From Acetobacter orientalis (lineage in GTDB: Bacteria > Pseudomonadota > Alphaproteobacteria > Acetobacterales > Acetobacteraceae), in assembly GCF_000963965.1 (NCBI RefSeq), contig NZ_BAMX01000009.1:1-49134 (forward strand): DNA of 49,134 nt. The letters are read 5' to 3'. This document shows positions 18,097 through 26,797 of the stretch, in pieces (position 1 is the first letter of the stretch; each line of letters starts with the position of its first letter). Under the pieces are notes generated by a model, which saw nothing but the letters and a program-made list of their open reading frames with translations, searched no databases and was not told the DNA's origin. Both the position numbers and the translations under genes were made by a program.

Positions 18097-19518
18097 GTGT
18101 TGCGCAGAGTTATAGTGTCTTTGGTGGGGGTGGGTATTCTTGCTTATGGTGGAACAATTGCGTTTTTAACGCATTTTGACCATTCTACAGCACCGCAGCT
18201 TTCTGCCTCATCTCCAACTAAACAAGACCCGGTAGCTCTTGCAGCCTATAATGTGCTGGCAGAAGCACGGTGCGATTACTGCCACGCAACGGGGCGTAAC
18301 TTGCCGTTTTACTTCAAACTGCCAGTTGCAAACCAGTTGATGGAAAAAGACCTGCACGAAGGCTTACGCCACTTCCGTATTGAGCCCGTGCTGAGTGCTT
18401 TTGAGCAAGGCAAGCCCCCAACGGAAGAGCAACTGTCGCGCATTGAAGAGGTTATTACCCAAAACCGTATGCCGCCCACCATGTATTTGCTGATGCATTG
18501 GCACGCGCATTTGTCTGATAGCGAGCGCCAAGCTGTGCTGCATTGGGTAGAAGAAACCCGGCGTAAATATTATGCAGACACAGGGGCTGCTGCCAAATTT
18601 GCCGGTGAGCCTGTGCGCCCTGTGCCAGCCAGTGTGCCGGTAGATGCTGCTAAAGTTGTGCTGGGCCGCCAGTTGTTTTTTGATAAAAACCTGTCTGGTG
18701 ATGGCACCCTGAACTGCGCAAGCTGCCACGACCTGAACCACGGTGGGGTAGACCACTTGGTAACGGCTACAGGCATTGGTGGCCAGAAAGGCCCTATCAA
18801 TGTGCCAACAGTTTATGATGCGTATTTTAAAATTGCGCAGTTCTGGAATGGCCGTGCGGCAGACCTGGCCGCACAGGCTGCTGGCCCGGTTATGAACCCG
18901 CTGGAAATGGGCTCGCACGATTGGGCACAGGTTGCGGCTAAATTACAGGGCAACCCTGAATATGCACCGCTGTTTCAAGCCGCATTCGGGGCCGATGCCA
19001 GCATTGACCAAAACACCATTACCACGGCCATTGGTGAGTTTGAAAAAACACTGCTGACCCCAGATAGCCCGTTTGATGATTACCTGAAAGGCAATGCCTC
19101 TGCCATTAGTGAGCAGGCAAAGCGCGGCTACGACAAGTTTAAGAGCATTGGCTGCTCTGGCTGCCATAGCGGTATTGCCTTGGGTGGTGGTGCCTACGAA
19201 GTTATGGGGCTGGAAGGTGACTACTTCAAAGACCGTGGTGGTAAGCTGACAGCAGCTGACACAGGGCGATATGACGTAACCCATAAAGACGAAGACCGCT
19301 CACGCTTTGTGGTGCCAACCCTGCGTAACATTGACCAGACTGGCCCATACTTCCATGACGGTAGCGTAAAAACGCTGGAAGATGCCGTGCGCAAAATGGC
19401 CCGTTACCAGACGCCAGATAGCACAATTTCAGACCAAGATGTGTCTGACATTGTGGCTTTCCTGAAAACCCTTACGGGTAAATATCAGGGCCGTTCTTTG
19501 GCTGATATGGCGCAGTAA
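18097..19518 (+). CDS. Three-haem cytochrome c peroxidase, YhjA-like
   Basis: A 473-residue protein with one N-terminal membrane anchor (residues about 5-25) and three CXXCH haem sites: CDYCH (59-63), CASCH (207-211) and CSGCH (353-357). The last two, with Met434 in VRKMARYQ and VLGRQLFFDKNLSGDGTLNCASCH, form the di-haem CcpA/MauG-type peroxidase; the first belongs to an additional N-terminal cytochrome domain. This layout matches E. coli YhjA, a periplasmic quinol peroxidase reducing H2O2. GTG start with GGGAG seven bases before. The FNR-type box upstream suggests induction at low oxygen, as for other bacterial peroxidases of this class. Confidence 0.9.
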   Translation: MLRRVIVSLVGVGILAYGGTIAFLTHFDHSTAPQLSASSPTKQDPVALAAYNVLAEARCDYCHATGRNLPFYFKLPVANQLMEKDLHEGLRHFRIEPVLSAFEQGKPPTEEQLSRIEEVITQNRMPPTMYLLMHWHAHLSDSERQAVLHWVEETRRKYYADTGAAAKFAGEPVRPVPASVPVDAAKVVLGRQLFFDKNLSGDGTLNCASCHDLNHGGVDHLVTATGIGGQKGPINVPTVYDAYFKIAQFWNGRAADLAAQAAGPVMNPLEMGSHDWAQVAAKLQGNPEYAPLFQAAFGADASIDQNTITTAIGEFEKTLLTPDSPFDDYLKGNASAISEQAKRGYDKFKSIGCSGCHSGIALGGGAYEVMGLEGDYFKDRGGKLTAADTGRYDVTHKDEDRSRFVVPTLRNIDQTGPYFHDGSVKTLEDAVRKMARYQTPDSTISDQDVSDIVAFLKTLTGKYQGRSLADMAQ

Positions 19519-19577
19519 AAAGCCAGAGGTTAGAAAAATAGAGGTTTTTCAAGACTTTTGATCTGAACCTTGAAACA

Positions 19578-19617
19578 AAACCCACCCACTGGTGTATAAC
19601 CTTGGGTGGGTTTTTTT
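19578..19617 (+). terminator. Intrinsic terminator after peroxidase gene
   Basis: AAACCCACCC (19578-19587) pairs perfectly with GGGTGGGTTT (19604-19613), a 10-bp stem, with seven T ending at 19617. It also argues that the smr frame does not start at 19606, which would be inside this stem. Confidence 0.88.
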
Positions 19618-19632
19618 ATAGGGGTTTGGCCA

Positions 19633-20244
19633 GTGGCAAGGCGGCGACAGCTACAGGATGAAGAAAAAATGCTGTGGCAGCACGTCATGCGTGATGTGGT
19701 GCGCCTGCATGGAGCCATTGACCCAACCTCTACGACTTCACCTGCGGTAGAGCCCGAACAGCCCGCAGCCCCGCCGGGTAAACCAACGCCACGCCCGCGT
19801 AAACAACCCCGCAGGGCAAAGGCGCTGCCAGAGGTAGACTTTGCGCTTTTTGTACCCCCAGCCAAACCGGTTGTGCAGGTGCAGCGCACGGTGCACCCTG
19901 TAGAAGAAATTGGTAAACGCTACCCCGGTGTGGATAATTACAGTTGGCGTACTTTTTCAGAAGGGGCCATGCGGGTGCAAGGGCGGTTAGACCTACACGG
20001 TCTGGTGGCGCAAGACGCGTTTCGTCGCCTGATGGATTTTATGGATGTGGCCCATATACGTGGCTATCGGTGTGTTGAAATTATAACCGGGCTAGGGACA
20101 GGGGTTGAAGGCGGCATTTTAAGGCGTGAGTTGCCGCACTGGTTGGCCCGTCCAGAAATACGACACCGTGTTTTGGGGCTGGCATACCCCCACGCCGCTA
20201 ATAAAGGTTCGGTGCGCGTGTTGCTGCGCCGCCGCCGTGCGTAA
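19633..20244 (+). CDS. Smr-domain protein
   Basis: About 203 residues. A basic, Pro-rich N-terminal half (KPTPRPRKQPRRAK) is followed by a C-terminal Smr (small MutS-related) domain with the LDLHG box (GRLDLHGLVAQDAFRRLMDF) and ITGLGTGVEGGILRRELPHWL. Smr domains are RNA or DNA endonuclease-like folds linked to ribosome rescue or recombination in other bacteria; the alphaproteobacterial short form is uncharacterised. The start GTG at 19633 (MARRRQLQDEE) is chosen since the earlier in-frame GTG is in the terminator stem. In many Alphaproteobacteria an Smr gene is found close to secB and Tim44, fitting this neighbourhood. Confidence 0.85.
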   Translation: MARRRQLQDEEKMLWQHVMRDVVRLHGAIDPTSTTSPAVEPEQPAAPPGKPTPRPRKQPRRAKALPEVDFALFVPPAKPVVQVQRTVHPVEEIGKRYPGVDNYSWRTFSEGAMRVQGRLDLHGLVAQDAFRRLMDFMDVAHIRGYRCVEIITGLGTGVEGGILRRELPHWLARPEIRHRVLGLAYPHAANKGSVRVLLRRRRA

Positions 20245-20415
20245 ATTGGTTTTGAGGGGGAAGCGGCAAACACCCCAGAGCTAAGGAGTGGGCCGGTCTT
20301 TTTTGGTAAACTTCAGCGGCTTTCTCTTACCCGGTTTTGTAGCGTGTTAAAGAGGCGCAGCATTTGGGTAAAAAAATTACGCTAAACTAACCTAAATATT
20401 CTTTAAAAGACCTTG

Positions 20416-21558
20416 TTAAAGGCGGGGCTGAGGGCGGTCGCGCCATTTGGGAATGTTAAGGGCCAGCCAACGGCGGAGGGCCATAATACTGCTCACATCT
20501 GGCATCATGGCGGCGTAAGCGGTTGTGCAGGCCGTGCTGGTAAGCATGTATTCGTTTTCGTCACGCGCGTGGGTGCGTAGGTCTGGTTGTGTGGCCGCAA
20601 GTTGGCAGGCATGCCGCCATTGCGAGATGTCTGCTGGCGTAGAAAGAATAGGCAGCATAAGCCCAGCTTTCATGTTGCAGGCAGCACTTATGGCACCCCA
20701 GACAGTATAGTTCAGGGCATTGGGCATGCGCCTGCGTTCTTGCTGGTAAATGGTTGTAAAATCTGGTGGTAAGCCCCTGCGTAAAAACGGGTCTTTAGGG
20801 AACGCATTAGAAAAGAGGGGCTCAAACCCTTCTTCTTGCAAGGTGGCGGCGCGCTCTGTGTAGTCTGCATCAAAGGGGAGCTGAATAACATCAACCGTCC
20901 CGGCCCGCAGTGCGTCTATGGCGGCGTTAGGCTGGCCAAGCCCCGGTATGGGCAGGGGGTGCAAGGCAAGTAGGTCTAGGGCAAAAACAGTGGGTAGTTC
21001 TGCCCCGTTATAGCTTGAAACCCCAACGCGTAAGGGGCGGCCATTAATCATGCTGGCTAAGGAGCGGTGTAGCGATGCACGGCCTAAAGCAACTGTGGGC
21101 TGGTGGCTTAAAAACGTGGGCACCCAGCGTTGGTAGTCGTAATGCACGCGGGAGTCGCCGGTCATGGCGGCTAAAATGGCAGAGCCGGGCACCATAAGGG
21201 CGGCTGGGGGTTCAACTTGCTCTTGTTGTGTTTCGAACAGGTTGGCACCGGTAATGCCGTCCCACCCGGTTGTGGTGGTAAGGGTAAATGCGGGTTTGTG
21301 GAGTGTTTCTGCTAAATTTGGGGCCAAAAGGCTGGCCCACTGGCCGCTCAAACTTTCAGGCACCCCAGCCACAATAAGGCGCGCTGGCCCATTGGCGGCA
21401 TTGCTTTGCACAGCTTGAGCACTCCGCCCAAACGCCGAGAGCGCACATAGCCCAGCCGCAGCCCCCCCTATAAGCCCACGGCGGGAGAGGGGGGCAGTGT
21501 GTTTACTGGGTGTTTTCTGGTCTCGGCACGGCACGCGGGCTAGCCCCCTGTTGGTCAT
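20416..21558 (-). CDS. Tat-exported TctC-like periplasmic binding protein
   Basis: About 380 residues. A twin-arginine signal is visible at SRRGLIGGAAAGLCALSAFG with cleavage near AQA. The mature part resembles the tripartite-tricarboxylate receptor (Bug/TctC) fold: ARLIVAGVPESLSGQWASLLAPNLAETL, YDYQRWVPTFLSHQPTVALG and PLRVGVSSYNGAEL. No tctA/tctB membrane genes are next to it, so it is either an orphan receptor, as many Bug proteins are, or has another role. Conservation to textbook TctC is weak, and I call it mainly from length, Tat signal and segment order. Start could be 21567 or 21558. Confidence 0.6.
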   Translation of the reverse strand: MTNRGLARVPCRDQKTPSKHTAPLSRRGLIGGAAAGLCALSAFGRSAQAVQSNAANGPARLIVAGVPESLSGQWASLLAPNLAETLHKPAFTLTTTTGWDGITGANLFETQQEQVEPPAALMVPGSAILAAMTGDSRVHYDYQRWVPTFLSHQPTVALGRASLHRSLASMINGRPLRVGVSSYNGAELPTVFALDLLALHPLPIPGLGQPNAAIDALRAGTVDVIQLPFDADYTERAATLQEEGFEPLFSNAFPKDPFLRRGLPPDFTTIYQQERRRMPNALNYTVWGAISAACNMKAGLMLPILSTPADISQWRHACQLAATQPDLRTHARDENEYMLTSTACTTAYAAMMPDVSSIMALRRWLALNIPKWRDRPQPRL

Positions 21559-21655
21559 CCTTCGCAAGGCTGCTGTTTTGCTGGGCGGCTTACAGCGGCA
21601 CTTGGGTCACACTGGCATGTTTAACCATTCTTCACGGCAAAATAAGGGCCGAAGT

Positions 21656-22570
21656 TTAGGGCCACTTCACTTCTGGGGGCATGCTCATCAGAATTGCTTC
21701 TGTGTTGCCGCCGGTTTTAAGGCCAAACAGGGTGCCTCGGTCGTGTAGCAGGTTAAATTCTACATACCGGCCACGGCGTATCAGTTGGGCTTCGCGTTGC
21801 TCGGTTGTCCAGGGTTGGCCCATACGTTTACGAATAATGGCGGGGTAGGTTTCAAGAAAGCCAAGGCCCACATCTTTGGTGAAGGCAAAGTCTTGTGCAA
21901 TGTTGCCACTATCGAGCCGGTCATAAAAAATGCCGCCAAGGCCGCGTGGTTCGTTACGGTGGGGCAGGTAAAAATACTTGTCGCACCATGCTTTAAAGCG
22001 TGGGTAATACTCTGGGTTGTGGCGTGCGCAGGCGTGCTCAAAACCAGCATGGAAGCGGGCTGCATCGTCAATTGCTTCAGCAGATTCCGGAAACATGGGG
22101 GTAATATCGCCCCCGCCACCAAACCAGCCTTGGGTTGTAATAATCATGCGCGTATTAAAATGGGCCGCAGGCACAACTGGGCTGCACATGTGCGCCACAA
22201 GGCTAATACCTGTTGCAAAAAAACGGGGGTCTTTAGAGGCGCCGGGAATGGTGGCGGCAAATTCTGGGCTAAAAGTACCTTCAACGGTGGAGACGTTTAC
22301 TCCCACTTTTTCAAACACGCGGCCACGCATAAGGCTCATAACGCCACCACCACCGGGTGTGCCATCTTCGTTCTGGCGGTTCCAGCTTTTGCGCTCAAAC
22401 GTGCCCGGTTGCTCATGGCCGGGTAGCACTTGGGTGTTAGCCTGCACGGCCTCTTGCTCAATGGCTTCAAAAGCAGCACAGATTTTGTCGCGCAGGGTTT
22501 CAAACCATGTGCGGGCTTCTTCCTTCAAAGCAGCGTGTTCGGGAACCGAGTGAACTTTGGTAGGGATCAT
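21656..22570 (-). CDS. hemF: Oxygen-dependent coproporphyrinogen-III oxidase
   Basis: A 304-residue soluble enzyme that oxidatively decarboxylates coproporphyrinogen III to protoporphyrinogen IX using O2. The family blocks are [77 protein letters not shown] and [33 protein letters not shown], all intact. The start at [10 protein letters not shown] discards 44 unrelated residues of the longer frame. Divergent from the second cytochrome b gene. Together with hemC and hemD it is the third haem gene in this window. Confidence 0.97.
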   Translation of the reverse strand: MIPTKVHSVPEHAALKEEARTWFETLRDKICAAFEAIEQEAVQANTQVLPGHEQPGTFERKSWNRQNEDGTPGGGGVMSLMRGRVFEKVGVNVSTVEGTFSPEFAATIPGASKDPRFFATGISLVAHMCSPVVPAAHFNTRMIITTQGWFGGGGDITPMFPESAEAIDDAARFHAGFEHACARHNPEYYPRFKAWCDKYFYLPHRNEPRGLGGIFYDRLDSGNIAQDFAFTKDVGLGFLETYPAIIRKRMGQPWTTEQREAQLIRRGRYVEFNLLHDRGTLFGLKTGGNTEAILMSMPPEVKWP

Positions 22571-22805
22571 GCCGGGGTCTCTGTTTTGATGTCTCGCGCA
22601 GTAACTGCCTTGTTCATTGCGGTCTATGGCCGTTTTGTAAAGGCGTGCGGGGGTTAGAAAAGTGTTATAAGCACGCTTGGCGCATGGCGGCCTTGCACGC
22701 ATAACACACGCAACGTGCTATAGAGCACGCCAATGGCCCGGCATAAGCACGGGCTGCACGTTAAGGGCCGCTTGCGTGCCAGAGGCAGGAGAGAGACAGC
22801 AGCGT

Positions 22806-24002
22806 ATGTCTGGCACACCCTTACCCCCACAGCATACCGTAAGTGCTCTCGCTCCAGACACGCAGCCACCGGCGCAAGGCTTTTTAAGCCATACATTGAG
22901 CCTGCGCCTACCGCGTGACCTGAATATGCTCTGGACAGTAGGGGCCATGCTGCTTGTGGTTTTGGCACTTATGGTTGCCAGTGGGCTTACGCTTGCCCTG
23001 TCTTACACACCCGATGCAAATTTGGCCTTTAGCACGGTTGAGGCATTAGAGCGCAGGGCGCCCTCTGGCTGGTTATTGCGTAGCCTGCATATAACAGGGG
23101 CCAGCTTTTTTATGCTGGCGCTTTACCTGCATGTTTTTAGGGGGCTGTGTTACCGTTCTTACGCCCCCCCAAGGCGTGGGTTGTGGCTGGTAGGGGTTAT
23201 GCTGCTGGTTATGGTTATGGTGACCGCTTTTGCGGGTTATGTGCTGCCGTGGGGGCAAATGTCTTACTGGGGGGCAGATGTAGCGGGTAAGGCTGTAGGG
23301 GCCATTCCGCTTATTGGCCCCTTGCTTGAAAGTGTTTTTTTAGGGGGCGATAGCCCCGGCACACCAACATTGCACCGTATGTTTGTGCTGCATTTTACGC
23401 TGGCTTTTAGCATTGTAGGGGCGGTTATACTGCATGTTGCTGTTTTGCATGCCAAAGGTAGCAACAGCCCCTCTGGTATAAAAGGGCAGGCTGCGGCGCA
23501 GAGCTTGCCCTTTCACCCTTATTTTACCGTAAAAGACCTGCTGGGTGTGGTGCTTATGGGCATGGCGTTTACGGCAGTTATGTGCTTTTGGCCGCAACTG
23601 GTAACAGAGCCCGCCAATTACCGGCCAGCTAACCCCTTGCATACCCCAGCCGATATTGAGCCAGAATGGTACTTTCTACCCTTTTACGGCATGTTGCAGG
23701 CTGTGCCGTCTAAGTTTTTTGGGCTGCTTATTTCTGGTGGTGCCGTGGTGGTTTTATTGTGTGTGCCATGGCTCGATAACCGGCAAAATTCTAGCCCTAT
23801 ATGGTTACGGTATGGCCGTGTGGCCGGGCTGGCTTTGGGTATGCTGGTTGTCTCTTTTATTGTGGCGGGTCTTGCCGGGCGGCACCATGTGCAAGGGGGC
23901 TGGTTGTGGGCTGGGCGTTTAGCGACGTTTGGCTATTACGCCTATTTTTTAGGTTTTTTACCGTGGCAGGCCCGCGCAGCCCGTAAAGGGGTAAGCGCAT
24001 GA
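22806..24002 (+). CDS. Second cytochrome b of a bc1-type complex
   Basis: A 398-residue paralogue of the petB product at 37244-38491. It keeps the four haem-ligand histidines (His95, His109, His196, His210), the cd-helix WGADVAGKAVGAIPLIG and the quinol-site motif PEWYFLPFYGMLQ, and has eight or so membrane helices. Nothing in it looks degenerate, so it should bind two haems b. Start at 22806 with AGGAGAGAG upstream; the longer frame would add 43 unlikely residues. The stop overlaps the next gene (ATGA). There is no Rieske gene on either side: hemF is upstream and divergent, and cytochrome c1 then mtnP are downstream. Confidence 0.9.
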   Translation: MSGTPLPPQHTVSALAPDTQPPAQGFLSHTLSLRLPRDLNMLWTVGAMLLVVLALMVASGLTLALSYTPDANLAFSTVEALERRAPSGWLLRSLHITGASFFMLALYLHVFRGLCYRSYAPPRRGLWLVGVMLLVMVMVTAFAGYVLPWGQMSYWGADVAGKAVGAIPLIGPLLESVFLGGDSPGTPTLHRMFVLHFTLAFSIVGAVILHVAVLHAKGSNSPSGIKGQAAAQSLPFHPYFTVKDLLGVVLMGMAFTAVMCFWPQLVTEPANYRPANPLHTPADIEPEWYFLPFYGMLQAVPSKFFGLLISGGAVVVLLCVPWLDNRQNSSPIWLRYGRVAGLALGMLVVSFIVAGLAGRHHVQGGWLWAGRLATFGYYAYFLGFLPWQARAARKGVSA

Positions 24003-24853
24003 CCGGCACCTTTACGGCTCTACCAGCTTTCTTTTTATGCGGGCCTAAAAGAGGGCCAGTTGAGCAACCTTTTTTACAAGTGCAGCGCACTATGGCGCGT
24101 GTGTTTTTGGGTGGCTTGCTGGCTCTAGGGTGGTGCGGGCAAAGCTATGCACAGTCTTTAATGCCCGATAAAGCGCCCGTGCAAAATTGGTCTTTTAATG
24201 GCCCGTTAGGGCATTTTGACCTTGCTGCCGTGCAGCGTGGTTATGGCGTATTTGCAGGTGTATGTGCAGCCTGCCATAGCCTTAAAGATGTGCATTTTGC
24301 AGACATGGCGCAAACTGGCCTAACGCCAGATGAGGTTATAGCTCTTGCCGCATCATGGAAAGTGCCGGTAGCTGTAGGTTCGGAGCGGTTACGCAAAGGC
24401 CTGCCAGATGATGCGTTTCCCAACCCGTACACCACGCCAGAGGCCGCGCGGGCGGCCAATAATGGCGCGGTGCCACCAGACCTCTCACGCATAGGCGTAC
24501 TGTACCCGGGCGGGCCAGACCGTATTTTTGCGCTGTTAACAGGGTATGACACAGGGCCAAAACAGGCCGGAGGGCAGGGGGCAGCTCCCCCCGGTTTTGC
24601 GAACCGCTACGCCATAGCTCACCGCACCGCCATGCCCCCGCCTTTGCACCAAGATGCCGTGGTGAATGCAGATGGCACCCCCGCCACCGTTGAGCAGGAA
24701 GCCAAAGACGTAACCACCTTTTTGGCATGGGTTTCTGCCCCTCATGCAGACAGCAAACGCCGCTTGGGTGTTGGCGTGGCGCTGTATCTGTGTTTTCTCG
24801 CCATTCTACTTGTGATCCTGAAGCGGAGAATCTGGTCTCATGTCGCAAAATGA
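23999..24853 (+). CDS. Second cytochrome c1
   Basis: Up to 284 residues, paralogous to petC at 36435-37244. It shows a CXXCH site (CAACHS), the sixth-ligand region TAMPPPLHQDAVV, NNGAVPPDLSRIG and a C-terminal membrane anchor (VGVALYLCFLAILLVIL). An ATG at 23999 overlaps the cytochrome b stop and has AAAGGGG before it; a second ATG at 24092 (MARVFLGGLLALGWCG) would give a cleaner signal peptide ending at SYAQ. Coupling favours 23999, export favours 24092. The motif NNGAxPPDLS is closer to the family consensus than the MMGGVAPPDQS of the petC copy. Its end overlaps mtnP by 14 bp. Confidence 0.88.
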   Translation: MTGTFTALPAFFLCGPKRGPVEQPFLQVQRTMARVFLGGLLALGWCGQSYAQSLMPDKAPVQNWSFNGPLGHFDLAAVQRGYGVFAGVCAACHSLKDVHFADMAQTGLTPDEVIALAASWKVPVAVGSERLRKGLPDDAFPNPYTTPEAARAANNGAVPPDLSRIGVLYPGGPDRIFALLTGYDTGPKQAGGQGAAPPGFANRYAIAHRTAMPPPLHQDAVVNADGTPATVEQEAKDVTTFLAWVSAPHADSKRRLGVGVALYLCFLAILLVILKRRIWSHVAK

Positions 24854-25730
24854 CGTTGTTGAGCCTGTTATTGGCCTTATTGGTGGCTCTGGCCTGTATG
24901 ATATTGAAGGCTTGGAAGAAAAAGAGTGGCGGCATGTTGAAACGCCGTGGGGCGCACCATCTGACCAGTTGTTGTTTGGCCGGTTTGAAGGGGTGCGCTG
25001 CGTGTTTTTGCCCCGCCATGGCCGTGGGCACCCCATTCCGCCCTCACGCTTGAACTACAAAGCTAATATTGCAGCGCTCAAAATTTCTGGCGTAACCGAT
25101 ATTGTCTCTCTCTCCGCTGTGGGGTCTTTGAAGGAAGAACTGCCACCGGGCCATTTTGTGATTATTGACCAATTTATTGACCGCACCATCTGGCGCGAAA
25201 AAAGCTTTTTTGACACAGGCTGCGTTGCCCATATTTCTATGGCAGACCCGCTGTGCCCCCGCATAGGAGATGTGCTTGAAGCCAACACCAAAGCTCTGGG
25301 CATAAGCGCTACCCGCGGTGGTACGTATCTGGTTATGGAAGGCCCGCAGTTTTCTACCCGTGCAGAAAGCGAGCTGTACCGCACATGGGGCTGCTCAGTG
25401 ATAGGCATGACCAACATGCCAGAAGCGTCTTTAGCGCGTGAGGCAGAAATATGTTACGCCACCGTGGCTATGGTAACCGACTATGATTGCTGGCACGAAG
25501 AGCACGATAACGTGACCGTAGACAGCGTTATTAAAACCATGCAGGCCAACTCAGCTAACGCAAAAGCGCTGGTTAAAGCCGTTATTCCGGCATTGGGCCA
25601 AAAGCGTGAGTTGTGCTCTGCCGGGTGTGACCGTGCCCTTGAGCACGCCATTATTACCGCGCCAGAGGCCCGCGACCCCGCCCTTATTACCAAGCTTAAA
25701 GCTGTAGCCGGGCGGGTGCTGGGCGCTTAA
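24840..25730 (+). CDS. mtnP: S-methyl-5'-thioadenosine phosphorylase
   Basis: A 296-residue phosphorylase that splits methylthioadenosine into adenine and methylthioribose-1-phosphate in methionine salvage. Family features: IGLIGGSGLYDIEG, LPRHGRGHPIPPSRLNYKANI, SAVGSLKEELPPG, MEGPQFSTRAES and GMTNMPEASLARE (the MTAP-type specificity loop), then TDYDCWH. Its start lies within the cytochrome c1 gene (14-bp overlap), so the two are one translational unit. I recall that mtnP also follows bc1 genes in several other Alphaproteobacteria, which would make this the older bc1 locus; that needs checking. Confidence 0.94.
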   Translation: MSQNDVVEPVIGLIGGSGLYDIEGLEEKEWRHVETPWGAPSDQLLFGRFEGVRCVFLPRHGRGHPIPPSRLNYKANIAALKISGVTDIVSLSAVGSLKEELPPGHFVIIDQFIDRTIWREKSFFDTGCVAHISMADPLCPRIGDVLEANTKALGISATRGGTYLVMEGPQFSTRAESELYRTWGCSVIGMTNMPEASLAREAEICYATVAMVTDYDCWHEEHDNVTVDSVIKTMQANSANAKALVKAVIPALGQKRELCSAGCDRALEHAIITAPEARDPALITKLKAVAGRVLGA

Positions 25731-25807
25731 TTTTAGGCCATCCCTTGCATGGAGGGGAAAAGACGTGGATGCTAACCCAGTTCTAAAAATTGGTTCTGTT
25801 TGCCCCT

Positions 25808-26629
25808 ATGTCTTTTTCTTTCCTATCTTCTGCTAATGCTCGCCCTGTTGCCCTGCTTACGGGGGCAGCAGGTGGTATAGGTACGTGCCTAACCAGTAGG
25901 TTGGTTGCTGCGGGCTACCATGTGCTGGCGTTAAGCCGCAAAGGCGACACCCCAGCACAGGCGCATGTAAGCGCTCTTGCCTGCGACCTAACACACCCTG
26001 CCCAAAGCGAGGCTATTTTTACAGCCCTAAAAGCTGATGGCGTGAGCATACGGGTGCTTGTGCATTGCGCTGGCGTTATTACCCCCCAGCGTATGGGCGC
26101 GTGCGATACAGCTTACGTGTCTACCCAGTTGGCTGTTAACCTTGAGGCCCCAATTTTTTTAACCATGCAGGCACTGGCTCTTATGCCGCGTGGTGGGCGC
26201 ATTGTGTTTGTAAACTCCATGGCGGCTTTGGTGCCTTTGGAAGGCAGTAGCATTTATACGGCCAGCAAGTTTGGCTTGCGCGGGTTTGCGCTGTCTTTGG
26301 CGCAAGATGTGAGAAGCCGGGGTATTTCTGTCTCGTCTGTTTTTCCGGGGGCGGTTGATACGCCTATGCTCCACCGTGAAATGGAAAATGGCGGTTCTGT
26401 TCTTAATTTTGTGACGCCGCCAGCCACAGCCGATGATATTGCCCAAATTGTTGAAAAACTGATTAAACGCCCACGGCTAGAAGTGTTTTGCCCAAGCGCA
26501 GATGGTGTGCTGGCGCAGTTTATGCTCATGATGCCGCGTGTATGGCGGTTAATTTTGCCTATTTTGTTGAAAAAAGGCCTTAAAGGTAAAAAGAAGTATC
26601 TCGATAAAAAAAGCAAATGTGGGTTTTGA
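25808..26629 (+). CDS. Short-chain dehydrogenase/reductase
   Basis: A 273-residue SDR. The cofactor motif is LLTGAAGGIGTCL, the NNAG-equivalent is VLVHCAGVI, the catalytic serine lies in IVFVNSMAAL and the active-site pair in YTASKFGLRGFA (Tyr, Lys). A C-terminal extension is hydrophobic and basic (MPRVWRLILPILLKKGLKGKKKYLDKK), which could hold it at the membrane. Substrate is unknown. The start at MSFSFLSS is favoured over one 6 codons upstream. It follows mtnP by 77 bp and a strong bidirectional terminator ends it. Confidence 0.85.
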   Translation: MSFSFLSSANARPVALLTGAAGGIGTCLTSRLVAAGYHVLALSRKGDTPAQAHVSALACDLTHPAQSEAIFTALKADGVSIRVLVHCAGVITPQRMGACDTAYVSTQLAVNLEAPIFLTMQALALMPRGGRIVFVNSMAALVPLEGSSIYTASKFGLRGFALSLAQDVRSRGISVSSVFPGAVDTPMLHREMENGGSVLNFVTPPATADDIAQIVEKLIKRPRLEVFCPSADGVLAQFMLMMPRVWRLILPILLKKGLKGKKKYLDKKSKCGF

Positions 26630-26740
26630 GAACCTCATTGCTTGTGGCGTAGTGGCTAACAATTGGTTTTAAAAATTGTTTGGTGAGGGCTTTCTGCCTG
26701 AAGGTTTATTTTCTCTCCTTCATAAGTTCTGACCTTTTGA

Positions 26741-26775
26741 AAAAAACCCGGCTTACACTGTAAGCCGGGTTTTTT
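26741..26775. terminator. Strong bidirectional terminator between SDR and porin
   Basis: A 16-bp perfect stem: AAAAAACCCGGCTTAC (26741-26756) against GTAAGCCGGGTTTTTT (26760-26775) with a 3-nt loop. T-runs occur on both strands, ending both convergent transcription units. Confidence 0.92.
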
Positions 26776-26797
26776 GTTATGTAAGCGCCACTCTGTT

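Noticed and set aside
21785..22426. 213-residue plus-strand frame over hemF
   Set aside because: Shadow of the intact HemF on the other strand.
24336..25031. 231-residue minus-strand frame across c1 and mtnP
   Set aside because: Crosses two well-supported genes and contains no recognisable domain.
26665..26695. AT-rich inverted repeat after the SDR gene
   Set aside because: Short and AT-only; the strong terminator at 26741 explains the 3' end.
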